The notes below the pieces were generated by a model. That model did no database searches. It was not told where the DNA came from and saw nothing but the letters and a program-made list of their open reading frames with translations. From assembly GCA_948433885.1 (NCBI GenBank), contig CAOJEC010000015.1, forward strand, positions 1 to 32,043: a DNA stretch of 32,043 nucleotides, read 5' to 3'. Positions within the stretch are counted from its first letter, which is position 1; every line of letters starts with the position of its first letter. The stretch is from an uncultured bacterium (GTDB lineage: Bacteria > Bacillota_I > Bacilli_A > RF39 > UBA660). Positions 22,230 through 30,700 of this stretch are shown piece after piece. The translations under genes and the position numbers were made by a program.

Positions 22230-25200
22230 TCATGATCCACATGCTTCAGGCAAGTGACCGGAATTACAATCTAAGTTGTTTTGTTTTTGAATTAATCGTT
22301 GTCTATTTTTCAATAATTCTTGGTAATCGTATTCACCATTGTCGTGGCCTTCGCCGACAATCGAAGTACAGTTGCTTCCAGGTCCATCTGCTAAGCAAGT
22401 CAAGAAGTTACTCGTACAGTGATAACCCGAAGTTCCACTGACATTTTGATCATAATCTGCACATACTAGGTCCCAATCGGCATACCCGTCGCTCGTCATG
22501 TTTTTCTCTGCATTGTAATGTCTAATAGATCTCATGGTGACAGGATCTAACGTGAAGACGAATTTTTCTCTATCGGGAGAGTCGTCGACATTAGTTAGTG
22601 TAGAATAACTGAGCGAATCTTCGCGTATTTTTTCTTGTACGGTAGATCCCCTTCCATCGGTCCAATTGTATCCGAGTTCTCTTCCCAAAGGATTGATTTC
22701 GTATGTATCGACTACCCTATAGAAGAAGTTGAATTTTTTAGGCCCTGGCAGGTAGATGTCGTTTACGACTTTATAATTACAAACATAATCGTCTCCTGCG
22801 TTGAGTGCACTGTCGACTCCTGGAGTTTGTGTTGCTCCATTGAACCTAGTATCCCAGTCATCGTCGGGATTGTTCGGTTCTTTCTTTTTTCTCAAATCAT
22901 CCTTCAAATCCGTTATTCTTATCGAATAGTTGTAGATCCCAGCGGGAGTATTGATATTGACTGGCACTGATTCAGGATCGAGCTGCAAGAATGTTCCACC
23001 AGCACTCGGCGTAGTGGTAACTCGTCCCGAAGGAACACTCGTAAATACATCTGGCAAATGGTAAGTATATTTTACTTCTTCGTCGCGACGAACAGCGGCA
23101 TTTTTGTATAGTATTATAGGGTCTTTTTTTTCTTCGCATGTATCTGCAGATACACCACAGTTGAAGTAATATGAATTTTCATTGTCCAATCCGCCTGACG
23201 AGTTTTCGTACTTGTTATCTGGTGTTGATCCATGAGGCCAATATTGGTTATTTCTATCGAAACCTTCCATATCAACATCCCTAGTCCCATATTTGTAACA
23301 ATATTCTACAGGGAAGATCGAACCATCTTTATCTGGATAATCGAAACATACAGTTGGTTCGAAAGTATATAGATATTCGCTTGTATGGTCTCCTGTGACA
23401 GGTCCACGTATTCCAAGTGGCGGTTCTATTCCTCCACCACCTCCGAAGGTTTGCGTATCGTTCGTTCTATCGGTCCAGTTGAAGCATTTATTGTATTTTA
23501 CGAAAAGATCACTATAATCTTCTAAAGCGGCATCATATGCTGCCTTCATTCCTTCTGTAGTATCTTTTACTTCATTTTGGTACTCTTCTAGAGTTCTACC
23601 ATCACTCTTAATAGGTCCATCACAATCGTAGCCTTTGATTTGGTCTCTTGGAATTTCTTTTATTTCGCCTAAGTTCAAAAAGCCATTTGGACTTGTATCT
23701 GAAGGTTTAACGGTCCATTCCACATACGAATAACTCGGATAATCATAATTGTAAATATTTCCGTTTTCATCCGCACAAGATAGTTGACCACCAGGTTTAT
23801 TGATGGTTTCGTGTGTTCCTGTCAATGCACGATCTATATAATACCGGTACCAATCTCTATATTTGTTATAGGCATCTTTAAGTCCAGGTTCTTTCCCTTC
23901 CTTTTGACTTTTGAATTCGTCGTATTTGATGTCGGATGTGACACATGTTCTCTTAGCTTCTATTTTTGGTATATAATTATCTAGTAAGAAGTACTGTCCT
24001 GCTGCAGTGTTTTTGGTTGCTGGCAAGTATCCATGCAAATCTTCCTTACAAGCCATCGAACAAAATTCTCTCGTCTCGCCAGTTTCGATCGCGACGAATC
24101 CTGAACGGTTGTCATGTGGCAAAGTACAAGTCGTCTTGTCATCGTGTTCGTTGAAGATAAATTCAGAACCGGTATCAGACGAATTACATTGTGCTTGGTT
24201 TACTGTGTCAGGACATTCAGATTCGACGTCTTTTCCTTTACACCAAACGAGTTCGTAAACTGCCGGATGTTGTTGATCACTCATGACTTTCATACCAGGA
24301 TTTCTCATCGAAGGTCTACCTGTAGGATATGCTTCAAAATAACGATTTATCGAGAAATTATATCCTAGACCACTTGCATCATCTTGACGACTTATGGTGA
24401 TCGGTTTTCCTCCTCCAGGAGGTTTATCTAAATCTACAGTGTTATTTTTATATTTTTCTATACTGAATGATCCGTTCAATTTATTGGCTGGACAATCGTT
24501 CGTCACCTTGCCGTCGACTATCTTACATCCCGTTTCAGCATCGAAACAATTGTTGGCATTTCCATTGGCGTCCGTATCGCACCATGACTTATATGAAATA
24601 AAGTAATTATTTCCTTCTTGAACGTACCTGTTGCCATTCGTACCACCTTGTTGAGCTTTTTTCAAATGTTCATAGTACCAATCTAAATTTTTATTGGTTA
24701 TTCTCAATTCTCCACCGACTTTGATTATTTCGGTATTGCTGTTTACTCCTAACATCTTCATGATGTCAGAATCGCCGAAGTTCGTACCAGCGGCCGAATT
24801 ATACATCCAGCCATTCGTAGAATTGTCGAGTCCTGCTAAGAAAAGATAATAGAAGTGATAGACTTCTTCTCCTTCACATGCTTCAGGTTCTTCGATTTTC
24901 TCTTCAGTTTTCGTACTTATCGTTATAGTCCCGTCGAAGTTGATCCACGACGCAGGGGCGTATGTTTTGTATGCAGTTCCAGGTCCAACTTTTCCTCCTG
25001 AAACTTTTCCGATACTCAGTTCGTATAAGTTGATAGTTCTGGATCCACTAGGGCCACGATAACTCTGAATGACATTATCTCCTACATTGAATCTTGCATC
25101 ATATCTATATTTTACAGTACCAGTAAAAGGCGAATTGCATGCAAATCCACTGCTACCCAACACTATTCCATCGCTGTAAATGACACGAGCGGTGTCTTTG

Positions 25201-25931
25201 AAACCCGATATTTTTATATCCAATGCTTCGCTTCCGTCTGAAGATTCGAATCCTGTGTAGCTCAATACCGAATCGTCGACCAAACCTTTGAAGATAGAAG
25301 CATCTATCGTTCTCATTTTATTTCCGCCTCTTTGAAAAAACAATCTCAAAACATAATCTTTATTCTTCTTCAATTTCCCACTTTCATATGCTTCTTTCAA
25401 ATCGATGAATGCTTTAAATCCTCCTCGATGAGTAGGAGTCGTCCATCCGTGAAGATTTCCTGATGAATCACCAGGTTGGTCCATACACATCCATGCACCA
25501 TCTTTTTGACGTTTTTTATAGCAGTTCCAGTATGTATAATCGTAAAACTTTAAGCCATCTACATTTCCTTCGGAAGCATAATTTACAAAAAGAGGAACGT
25601 ACTCTTCTGTATTGCCGAATTCCCCTTCCGGATAAAAGGCAAACGAAACTTGCGAATGTGATCCATCTAAATATGTGTCATATAATGATTCGAAAGCCCA
25701 ACCGTAGACTTCTAGAATATCTCCATTCATCTTCAGATCGGTTATCTCATAGATGAGGCTATTCTCTGATTTAGAATAGTTTTCATGGCTTCCAAAATTT
25801 ACAATGCTTGCTCCATTCCAATATGGATTGGAAGAAGAACAAGGATCTTTAGTATAAGCGTGAGTATTAGAAGGTGAAAAGACAGCCGCAAAAACAGCCA
25901 AAGTCGCTAAAAATTTATAACGATTTTTCAT
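22230..25931 (-). CDS. Large secreted Cys-rich protein of the pilus locus
   Basis: A 1233-residue protein with a clear signal peptide (MKNRYKFLATLAVFAAVFS, likely cut near THA). It has roughly 30 Cys by eye, and many Gly, Asn, Asp and aromatic residues across beta-rich segments. I see no LPXTG motif, C-terminal membrane helix or known repeat, so how it stays on the cell is unclear. Regions rich in Cys pairs (for example CGVSADTCEE) suggest a disulfide-stabilised extracellular fold. A strong AAAGGAGG precedes its ATG, and its first 17 nt overlap the previous gene. Its place in the pilus operon suggests a pilus-associated adhesin or tip protein. No family recognised. Confidence 0.82.
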   Translation of the reverse strand: MKNRYKFLATLAVFAAVFSPSNTHAYTKDPCSSSNPYWNGASIVNFGSHENYSKSENSLIYEITDLKMNGDILEVYGWAFESLYDTYLDGSHSQVSFAFYPEGEFGNTEEYVPLFVNYASEGNVDGLKFYDYTYWNCYKKRQKDGAWMCMDQPGDSSGNLHGWTTPTHRGGFKAFIDLKEAYESGKLKKNKDYVLRLFFQRGGNKMRTIDASIFKGLVDDSVLSYTGFESSDGSEALDIKISGFKDTARVIYSDGIVLGSSGFACNSPFTGTVKYRYDARFNVGDNVIQSYRGPSGSRTINLYELSIGKVSGGKVGPGTAYKTYAPASWINFDGTITISTKTEEKIEEPEACEGEEVYHFYYLFLAGLDNSTNGWMYNSAAGTNFGDSDIMKMLGVNSNTEIIKVGGELRITNKNLDWYYEHLKKAQQGGTNGNRYVQEGNNYFISYKSWCDTDANGNANNCFDAETGCKIVDGKVTNDCPANKLNGSFSIEKYKNNTVDLDKPPGGGKPITISRQDDASGLGYNFSINRYFEAYPTGRPSMRNPGMKVMSDQQHPAVYELVWCKGKDVESECPDTVNQAQCNSSDTGSEFIFNEHDDKTTCTLPHDNRSGFVAIETGETREFCSMACKEDLHGYLPATKNTAAGQYFLLDNYIPKIEAKRTCVTSDIKYDEFKSQKEGKEPGLKDAYNKYRDWYRYYIDRALTGTHETINKPGGQLSCADENGNIYNYDYPSYSYVEWTVKPSDTSPNGFLNLGEIKEIPRDQIKGYDCDGPIKSDGRTLEEYQNEVKDTTEGMKAAYDAALEDYSDLFVKYNKCFNWTDRTNDTQTFGGGGGIEPPLGIRGPVTGDHTSEYLYTFEPTVCFDYPDKDGSIFPVEYCYKYGTRDVDMEGFDRNNQYWPHGSTPDNKYENSSGGLDNENSYYFNCGVSADTCEEKKDPIILYKNAAVRRDEEVKYTYHLPDVFTSVPSGRVTTTPSAGGTFLQLDPESVPVNINTPAGIYNYSIRITDLKDDLRKKKEPNNPDDDWDTRFNGATQTPGVDSALNAGDDYVCNYKVVNDIYLPGPKKFNFFYRVVDTYEINPLGRELGYNWTDGRGSTVQEKIREDSLSYSTLTNVDDSPDREKFVFTLDPVTMRSIRHYNAEKNMTSDGYADWDLVCADYDQNVSGTSGYHCTSNFLTCLADGPGSNCTSIVGEGHDNGEYDYQELLKNRQRLIQKQNNLDCNSGHLPEACGS

Positions 25932-26514
25932 AGTCTCTCCTCCTTTTGATTACTACGAATACGAATCCCAATATCACGAGGATCAAAATTATCAATATGA
26001 TTACCAATACGATATTTAGTTTTGTCTTTTGAGTCTTATTTTGATTACTTGCCGAGTTTTCGAATGTTCCATCGAACCAGGGGTCTTCATCGCAATTTTT
26101 ATCTAGGCCACAGTATTTTTTATAAAAAGGTACTCTAAAATTTACTATTTTGAGTGGAGTGGTACATGTTTTATTGTAATATTTGATCGTATATACTCCA
26201 CCAGGCAAAGCTGTTTTTAGATTATTATCTTTAAGATTATACTGGCCCCCAGTTACAGTTTCTATGATTGCTTCATAATTCGAAGGCATGTTCATGATAG
26301 TCATTTCCATGTAGCCGACGAGAGTGTTTTCATCTCTATCGGTCAAATCGGGCAAGTATTTCAATTCGTATGTCGTCTTTTCGAGATCGGCAATCCCTTG
26401 ATCGATAGTGGTGATGGTACATGCTTCTTGAGTTGGCCTTTCCCATAATTCTAATGCTTCAATTCCATCTGCTAGCATGAACAATGAAATGAAAAGTAAT
26501 AAAATCTTTTTCAT
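25915..26514 (-). CDS. Type-I membrane protein of the pilus locus (second)
   Basis: This 199-residue protein has a signal peptide (MKKILLLFISLFMLADG), an extracellular beta-type domain with four Cys in the mature part, and a C-terminal membrane helix followed by KRRRDYEKSL. It is homologous to the preceding gene product: both have a DNN turn, a Cys followed by (P/R)LK/TLR, F(R/T)xPxY, and paired Cys before a linker and the anchor. The start is ATG 26514, overlapping the previous stop as ATGA with GGGTGG upstream; a longer frame from 26613 would overlap the previous gene by 100 nt and hide the signal peptide. Confidence 0.78.
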   Translation of the reverse strand: MKKILLLFISLFMLADGIEALELWERPTQEACTITTIDQGIADLEKTTYELKYLPDLTDRDENTLVGYMEMTIMNMPSNYEAIIETVTGGQYNLKDNNLKTALPGGVYTIKYYNKTCTTPLKIVNFRVPFYKKYCGLDKNCDEDPWFDGTFENSASNQNKTQKTKLNIVLVIILIILILVILGFVFVVIKRRRDYEKSL

Positions 26515-27251
26515 AGTTTCCACCCCGATTTCTTTTGGTAGTTTCTTATGAAGAAGACTGCTCCTGTTCCTGCCGCTAGGACGACTACGAAGATGAGAAG
26601 ATAGGTTTTCCAATTTTCTTTGAACAGTTTTCCTAAGGCTTCCTTGTTCTCTTTGTCATCCTTGTTGGGATCATTTTTATCGTTATTTACTTCGATCTTA
26701 TTTAAAAAATCATCAGTATCTTTGATCGATATTTCACTTTTTATGAATCTTTGGCAATAGTAGTTCGAACTATTTTGACAATAAGTAAATTCACTGTAAG
26801 CATTGTAGCGAGGTTTAGTGAACTTGGTAGTTCTCAGGGTCACCCCTCTACACTCGTCGGCATTTGAACGCACATAGACATTGTAATTGTATATTTCGCC
26901 AAAATTGTTGTCCGTGAAAGTGTATGTGCCATCGGTCGTGTTTTCGAAGTTTACAGTAATCTGTTTTTCACTATTGGACTTTTGAATGTAAACTGTCAAA
27001 TCTTCCGTTACGTTGTATACTGTTATTTCAAAAATGTAATTCGGTACTTTATATGTTGTCTCTACTCCGTCGACCTCGATAGTCTTTTCTTCACTGAAAT
27101 CTTTTATTTCGTATTCGACTTTTACATGAGCAGCATTTTGAGCTAACTGTTTTTTTGTACTGGTAGAACACGAGCTCGCTGCTGTGACCGAAGTAATTCC
27201 GACGACAAATGTGCATAATAAAATGAGAAGAATTCTTTTGTAATCTATCAT
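26511..27251 (-). CDS. Type-I membrane protein of the pilus locus (first)
   Basis: First gene of the pilus operon, 246 residues. It has a signal peptide (about 1-24, ending TAASS), a beta-rich extracellular domain with Cys pairs (ADECRG, TYCQNSSNYYCQRF), a charged Lys/Asp/Asn linker (about 190-215), and a C-terminal membrane helix (about 217-236) with a basic end. It shares its layout with the next gene product. Such paired anchored proteins might hold or orient the large secreted protein. AGGTGA lies about 5 nt before the ATG. Family not recognised. Confidence 0.8.
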   Translation of the reverse strand: MIDYKRILLILLCTFVVGITSVTAASSCSTSTKKQLAQNAAHVKVEYEIKDFSEEKTIEVDGVETTYKVPNYIFEITVYNVTEDLTVYIQKSNSEKQITVNFENTTDGTYTFTDNNFGEIYNYNVYVRSNADECRGVTLRTTKFTKPRYNAYSEFTYCQNSSNYYCQRFIKSEISIKDTDDFLNKIEVNNDKNDPNKDDKENKEALGKLFKENWKTYLLIFVVVLAAGTGAVFFIRNYQKKSGWKL

Positions 27252-27273
27252 CTAGTCACCTACTCTATGTACA

Positions 27274-27279
27274 ATTATA
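27274..27279 (-). promoter_or_regulatory. Main promoter of the pilus operon
   Basis: On the minus strand, TGCTATAAT gives an extended -10 (TATAAT at 27274-27279), with TTTAAA 17 bp further upstream as a weak -35. The leader would be about 16 nt. Confidence 0.6.
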
Positions 27280-27320
27280 GCATAGTGGTCGAAATTTTTA
27301 AAGCAAAAAAGAATATATTA

Positions 27321-27329
27321 TGCTAAAAT
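27321..27329 (+). promoter_or_regulatory. Promoter of the CPBP protease gene
   Basis: TGCTAAAAT is an extended -10 (TAAAAT at 27324-27329) about 15-20 nt before the start codon, back to back with the pilus operon promoter. No clear -35. Confidence 0.5.
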
Positions 27330-27347
27330 ATTCTCAGGGTGATAATG

Positions 27348-28013
27348 ATGACTACAGTTTTTAGATATTTGAAGCCTTTTTGGACTATTTTAGTGTATTT
27401 TGGAATTTCGCTTTTTCTTCAAGCATGTTATTTAGTTTTAGGAATAAATAATGCCATCATTACGAATGTGATGCTCGTTTTTGCGAGCCTTTTGGCGACA
27501 GGATATGTCGTCTACAAGTTCAAAGATGAATTGAAGAACAAATTCGAAGATTTTAAAAAAAATATAAAGACTTACTCTAAAAGGGCTTTTGCCAATTGGG
27601 GATTAGGTTTCGTGTGCATGTTCATTGCAAATTTAATCTTGGTCAGTTTATTGAACGGATTGGCTCCAAATGAAGAAGCGAATCGCAGTATGATGGATAG
27701 TTTGTTCTTTTTTACAGTCATCTACTCGATTTTGTTGGCCCCCGTTGCAGAAGAACTGTTGTTCAGATCTAATTTTAAGGATATATTCAAAAATAAAAAG
27801 ATGTTTGTATTCAGCACTGCTTTTTTGTTCGGTGCGATGCACGTCATCGGACAATCGAAGACTTTTGTAGATTTTTTGTATATCGTACCTTATATGTGTT
27901 TGGGGTATGCTTTCAGCAAAACTTATGTCGAGACGGGTAATGTTTATTCGTGTATCATGATACATATGTTTCACAATTTGCTCAGTGTTTTGATAATCGT
28001 ACTAAATATATAA
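27348..28013 (+). CDS. CPBP-family intramembrane metalloprotease
   Basis: This protein of the CAAX protease/bacteriocin-processing (Abi) family has about 221 residues and seven or eight membrane segments. The conserved motifs are AEELLFRSNF (EExxxR), FGAMHVI (His of the second motif) and HMFHNLLS near the C-terminus. Members cut membrane-bound peptides, and some give bacteriocin immunity. The start is chosen at ATG 27348, 8 nt after the AGGG core; ATG 27345 and GTG 27339 are alternatives. It is followed after 12 nt by a phosphoesterase-like gene, so they are probably an operon. A direct tie to the bacteriocin cassette 15 kb away is only speculation. Confidence 0.9.
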   Translation: MTTVFRYLKPFWTILVYFGISLFLQACYLVLGINNAIITNVMLVFASLLATGYVVYKFKDELKNKFEDFKKNIKTYSKRAFANWGLGFVCMFIANLILVSLLNGLAPNEEANRSMMDSLFFFTVIYSILLAPVAEELLFRSNFKDIFKNKKMFVFSTAFLFGAMHVIGQSKTFVDFLYIVPYMCLGYAFSKTYVETGNVYSCIMIHMFHNLLSVLIIVLNI

Positions 28014-28025
28014 GGAGGCACTAAA

Positions 28026-28919
28026 ATGGAAAAAAAAGATGAAGAAAAGAATTTGAAAGAAAAGTCGATGAAGGCCAAAATAATTTCGAAACTTTTGATC
28101 GCGATTTTGCTGTTGGGACTCGTGTATTTGTATGCAAGATATGTAGGTACGAAGGGACTCAAGATCAGAGAATACAACATCATCAACGAAAATATTCCCA
28201 CTAGTTTCGATGGATTTTCTATCGTTCATTTCAGCGATTTAGAATTGGGAACTACTTTCGAAGTTGAAGATGTCGAAGGTCTAGTAGAAGAAATAAATTC
28301 ACTCAGTCCCGACTTAGTAGTTTTTACAGGCGATATAGTCGCCCCTAAACATTCTCTATCGATCGAAGATCAAAAAGTTTTGGAGAGTGCTCTTTCGGCA
28401 ATAGACCCCGAGATAGGAAAATACTCCGTACGAGGAGATGACGACCAGTATACTGATGTCTATAATCAAGTGATGGCTGCGGCAGGGTTCAAAGATATTT
28501 CCAATTCTTATGAGTTAGTTTATTACAAAGGACTCACTCCTATCGTATTGTACGGCTTAGATTCTTTGAATGCTGGTGTTCAAGATTATCAATCGACTTT
28601 TTCTTATCCTTCTAAAGAAGAAGATACGACATACATGGCCACATACCGCATTTTGCTCGCTCATGAACCGGATACAGTCGAGAAGATCGGAGATTACAAT
28701 GTATCCTTAATGCTCTCAGGTCATTCGCACAACAGCGAGATCAACATTCCTTATTTGAAAGATTTTTACAATATCAAGGGTGCCAAAAATTACTACGATT
28801 CTTACTACAAGGTCGATGGAACTGATCTTTATGTATCGAGTGGACTCGGGACATCTAAATTCAAGGTCCGTTTATTTGCTAAACCTTCGATTTCTATTTT
28901 CAGATTATATGCAAATTAA
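28026..28919 (+). CDS. Metallophosphoesterase-like protein with altered metal ligands
   Basis: A 297-residue membrane-anchored protein (helix about 19-38) resembling YkuE/YaeI-type calcineurin-like phosphoesterases. Motif I should be DxH but reads SDLELG (Asp71, Glu73). Motif II is TGDIV (Asp103). The expected GNHD reads GDDD (137-140). Motif IV AHEP (His213) and motif V GHSH (His233, His235) are intact. Thus two of the usual metal-binding or catalytic His/Asn are acidic. This could mean loss of activity or a different metal preference. AAGGAGG precedes the ATG. Confidence 0.85.
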   Translation: MEKKDEEKNLKEKSMKAKIISKLLIAILLLGLVYLYARYVGTKGLKIREYNIINENIPTSFDGFSIVHFSDLELGTTFEVEDVEGLVEEINSLSPDLVVFTGDIVAPKHSLSIEDQKVLESALSAIDPEIGKYSVRGDDDQYTDVYNQVMAAAGFKDISNSYELVYYKGLTPIVLYGLDSLNAGVQDYQSTFSYPSKEEDTTYMATYRILLAHEPDTVEKIGDYNVSLMLSGHSHNSEINIPYLKDFYNIKGAKNYYDSYYKVDGTDLYVSSGLGTSKFKVRLFAKPSISIFRLYAN

Positions 28920-28948
28920 AAGAGAGGCACAGTGTATGTCTCTTTTTT
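28918..28948 (+). terminator. Terminator of the CPBP-phosphoesterase operon
   Basis: The stem AAAAGAGA/TCTCTTTT (28918-28925 with 28939-28946) with a 13-nt loop and a T-run starts in the stop codon. Confidence 0.6.
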
Positions 28949-28993
28949 AATTTCTTATAATTTTAAATAATTATGTCAATATGGGCATTTTCT

Positions 28994-29002
28994 CATATTC
29001 TA
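28994..29002 (+). promoter_or_regulatory. Possible sigma-K -10 before the Tyr/Pro-rich gene
   Basis: CATATTCTA matches CATANNNTA, 18 nt before the start codon. Overlapping TATTCT could serve sigma-A. No clear -35 was found for either. Confidence 0.3.
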
Positions 29003-29020
29003 TAGTGAGGAGTGTATTTT

Positions 29021-29251
29021 ATGAAAAGTAACTACGGTTATTATGTCAACAATGACGGGGATAGATTTTGGGTTCCGTTCCTCTTAGGTGGCTTAGGAGG
29101 CGCGGCTGTAGTAGGTTTGAGTCGTCCTCGCCCAGTTTATGTGACGGGTGGAACACCATATCCATACCCAGGACCATATCCATATCCATACCCTTATCCA
29201 TATAGAGGTGGCTATGGTTATTCTAATTCTAATTATAACTACTTTTATTAG
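29021..29251 (+). CDS. Small Tyr/Pro/Gly-rich protein, coat-like
   Basis: A 76-residue protein with a polar start (MKSNYGYYVNNDGDRFW), a short Gly-rich hydrophobic stretch (VPFLLGGLGGAAVVGL), and then Pro-Tyr repeats (about 43-58) ending in a Gly/Tyr/Asn tail. The composition recalls spore coat proteins such as CotT of B. subtilis, though low-complexity likeness is weak evidence. The start is ATG 29021 (GAGGAG 8 nt upstream) rather than GTG 29012. Its 3' end overlaps the convergent FtsW/RodA gene by 23 nt. Confidence 0.65.
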   Translation: MKSNYGYYVNNDGDRFWVPFLLGGLGGAAVVGLSRPRPVYVTGGTPYPYPGPYPYPYPYPYRGGYGYSNSNYNYFY

Positions 29252-30323
29252 TAGTTATTTTTAGTATGACTCCAAAAAGAAGGCAATAGCTTAAAAGGCT
29301 CGATCCTCCGTACGACAAAAATGGAAGTGTTATGCCCGTGATGGGAGTAAGCCCAAGATTCATAAATATATGTTCGAATATTTGAAAGATCATCATGAAA
29401 AGGGAGCCGGCGAGAATAGATTTATGTATTTTATTTTTGGTTACTTTAAGCGATTTGTAGAGAATATAAAGAATGAATGCATATATTGCGCTGACAACGA
29501 AACCGGCAATGAGTCCAAAATTTAGAATAGTCAAGTCGAAGACAAAGTCAGTCGTAACTTCTGGGATGTACATCTTTTTATGGGTGAGTCCGAAGCCAAA
29601 CAATCCACTCGATCCTACACCGATGAGAGCATTTGTCAATTGATACGATGAGACATTTTTGAAACTCAATAGTCTATCCATACGATAGAAGAAAGAAACT
29701 CCGAATATTTTGGTAAATAAGTCGCCGTTTAGAAAATACAGTCCAAAAAACGAAATGGCCGCCACAACACCCGAAGTGATGAGAATGATCGGATATTTTT
29801 TTTCGATTTTGCTACTCCATATCAGTCCGAACATCATGAGTATGTACATGACTACTACTCCCGTATCAGGTTCTAAAAAGATTAGAAAACAAGGTATGAA
29901 GGTAAGTAGCAGTATTTTTATGAATAGTTTTATATCATGTTTTTTTGTATTGCCAATCACTTTGGCAATGTGCAGTAGATAAAATACTTTAAAAAGTTCA
30001 CTCGGTTGAAACGACATTCCCCCTATTTTGAACCAAGATGTCGCTCCGTTGATGTTGGCACCAAACTTCAAAACTAAGACGAGCGATAGACAGCCTAGCC
30101 AATAAAAGAGACCGCTGTATTTTAAAAGTACGTTCATATTGACTTTGTAAATGGCAAAGGCCGCAATCAAGCTGACGACTATCCATAGACACTGTTTTTT
30201 AAATGCTTGGCTGTAAAGATCGCTTATGAAGGAGGCACCATACATATTCAAAAGACTCATGATGAGTAATGAGGTGATGGCGATCAACAAAGGTAATTTT
30301 TTTTGTAAAACTATATTTTTCAT
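29229..30323 (-). CDS. FtsW/RodA/SpoVE-family glycan polymerase
   Basis: A SEDS-family peptidoglycan glycosyltransferase in the cytoplasmic membrane. About 364 residues and ten membrane segments are seen. The conserved parts include GANINGATSWFKIGGMSFQPSE (the family's Gly-Ala-xx-W-Ile and QPSE region), LEPDTGVV with the key Asp, GVGSSGLFGFG, PEVTTDFVF and ITLPFLSYGGSS. Those motifs suit FtsW, RodA and SpoVE alike; I cannot choose. The start is ATG 30323 (MKNIVLQKK), since the 34 residues added by the 30425 frame do not look like this family and overlap the divergent gene. A TATAAT lies upstream. Confidence 0.92.
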   Translation of the reverse strand: MKNIVLQKKLPLLIAITSLLIMSLLNMYGASFISDLYSQAFKKQCLWIVVSLIAAFAIYKVNMNVLLKYSGLFYWLGCLSLVLVLKFGANINGATSWFKIGGMSFQPSELFKVFYLLHIAKVIGNTKKHDIKLFIKILLLTFIPCFLIFLEPDTGVVVMYILMMFGLIWSSKIEKKYPIILITSGVVAAISFFGLYFLNGDLFTKIFGVSFFYRMDRLLSFKNVSSYQLTNALIGVGSSGLFGFGLTHKKMYIPEVTTDFVFDLTILNFGLIAGFVVSAIYAFILYILYKSLKVTKNKIHKSILAGSLFMMIFQIFEHIFMNLGLTPITGITLPFLSYGGSSLLSYCLLFGVILKITTNKSSYN

Positions 30324-30372
30324 ATTCTTATTATTGGCAAAATTAATATATTTATTATAAGGAGGGTTTATT

Positions 30373-30669
30373 TTGAAAGATTTACCTAGAGTTTTTGCCA
30401 ATCCGATCGATAGAGGTATCAACAATAATCGAAGTTTTAGTTATGGAAAACTAGAAAACGAGCGTCAGGTTCGTGATGAACACGCAGTACTTGCCAAAAT
30501 CGACAAGCTATTTAAAAATGATTCGACTCTCTATGCGATAGATTGCATTATCAAATTCGAAACCAACGAAGAGAAGTATACGATTATTGGAAAGACTAGT
30601 AACAATTTAGTGACTAAAACTCAAAAGTTGATTCCGATCAGAGAAATTTATGACATCGAATTGGCATAA
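30373..30669 (+). CDS. Small conserved-looking protein, unknown
   Basis: This 98-residue gene starts with TTG, chosen for the AAGGAGGG site 6 nt before it. The product is soluble. A polar head (DLPRVFANPIDRGINNNRSF) leads into a helix and then a beta-rich part (YAIDCIIKFETNEEKYTIIGKTSNNLVT). No family recognised. It is divergent from the FtsW/RodA gene and convergent with rpsU, and ends at a shared terminator. Confidence 0.75.
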   Translation: MKDLPRVFANPIDRGINNNRSFSYGKLENERQVRDEHAVLAKIDKLFKNDSTLYAIDCIIKFETNEEKYTIIGKTSNNLVTKTQKLIPIREIYDIELA

Positions 30670-30670
30670 G

Positions 30671-30699
30671 AAAAAAACTAGAAATCTCTAGTTTTTTTT
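30671..30699. terminator. Bidirectional terminator between the small gene and rpsU
   Basis: The 11-bp perfect stem AAAAAACTAGA/TCTAGTTTTTT (30672-30682 with 30687-30697) has a 4-nt loop and A/T tails for both directions. Confidence 0.85.
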
Positions 30700-30700
30700 A

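Noticed and set aside
26515..26613. N-terminal extension of the second type-I membrane protein
   Set aside because: It would overlap the previous gene by 100 nt and place the signal peptide 34 residues inside the protein.
30324..30425. N-terminal extension of the FtsW/RodA-like protein
   Set aside because: The extra 34 residues overlap the divergent gene, lack family character and have no ribosome site.
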